From: Bacteroidales bacterium
GTDB taxonomy: Bacteria > Bacteroidota > Bacteroidia > Bacteroidales > UBA12077
Assembly: GCA_030600625.1 (NCBI GenBank)
Contig: JAUVLS010000094.1
Span: 1 to 6,017, forward strand
DNA length: 6,017 nucleotides
Reading direction: 5' to 3'
In this document: piece after piece, positions 5,957 through 6,017 of the stretch
Layout: each line of letters starts with the position of its first letter
How positions within the stretch are numbered: position 1 is the first letter of the stretch
Position numbers and translations under genes: made by a program
Notes under the pieces: generated by a model
Seen by the model: the letters and a program-made list of their open reading frames with translations, nothing else
Databases searched by the model: none
Told to the model about the DNA's origin: nothing

Positions 5957-6017
5957 AATATCTTAATTTTTACAGAATTAAAAAACGCGATCAGAAATTT
6001 GACCGGGTTAAAAATGT
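5957..6017. other. AT-rich end of window without a recognisable gene
   Basis: No gene can be supported here. The minus strand has a short open stretch from about 6015 that ends at a TAA formed inside the repeat element (in CCTAAG), only about 22 codons long, so it could be chance or the tail of a gene lying beyond the window. CCGGGTTAAA (6003-6012) echoes CGGGGTTAAA (5896-5905) within the element, hinting that related repeat sequence may continue past the edge. Confidence 0.3.

Noticed and set aside
1..6017. A new multi-gene defence or biosynthetic system
   Set aside because: All five genes are recognisable housekeeping or envelope families, with no accessory cluster; the novelty is limited to the repeat elements.

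Overview
The window reads as chromosomal housekeeping DNA from a member of the Bacteroidota, probably an AT-rich Bacteroidales- or Marinilabiliales-like organism. This rests on the ileS / degenerate-DksA / lspA gene order, the Bacteroidota-type forms of these proteins, the near absence of Shine-Dalgarno sequences, promoter-like TAnnTTT(A/G) boxes, and a GC-rich Pro/Gly-coding palindrome of a kind I recall from this phylum. The assignment is from memory of families and was not checked by a database search.

Layout. Bases 1-3246 (+) carry all but the N-terminus of isoleucyl-tRNA synthetase; the window begins just after where its HIGH motif would lie. After a 60-base gap comes a small TraR/DksA-type regulator (3307-3684, +), followed by a good intrinsic terminator (3707-3742). 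Lipoprotein signal peptidase LspA (3789-4400, +) follows and converges, across 41 bases, on a two-gene minus-strand unit. That unit is a rhomboid-family intramembrane protease (5127-5786) followed by an overlapping RlpA-like secreted protein with DPBB and SPOR domains (4442-5140). The last 231 bases hold no convincing gene but are dense in inverted repeats.

How the genes relate. ileS and lspA are neighbours in many bacteria, and here a DksA-like factor sits between them. IleRS and DksA-type proteins both bear on translation and the stringent response. LspA, the rhomboid protease and RlpA act at or beyond the inner membrane.

No new multi-gene system is visible. The most interesting signals are two small repeat elements. 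One is a 142-base candidate non-autonomous insertion (5810-5951) with 14/16 matched terminal inverted repeats and a perfect 5-base flanking duplication TTATA, lying just upstream of the rhomboid gene. The other is a 45-base GC-rich palindrome inserted in frame into the catalytic part of ileS (1681-1725), adding 15 codons without breaking the gene and flanked by Leu-Phe codon pairs that differ only at synonymous positions.
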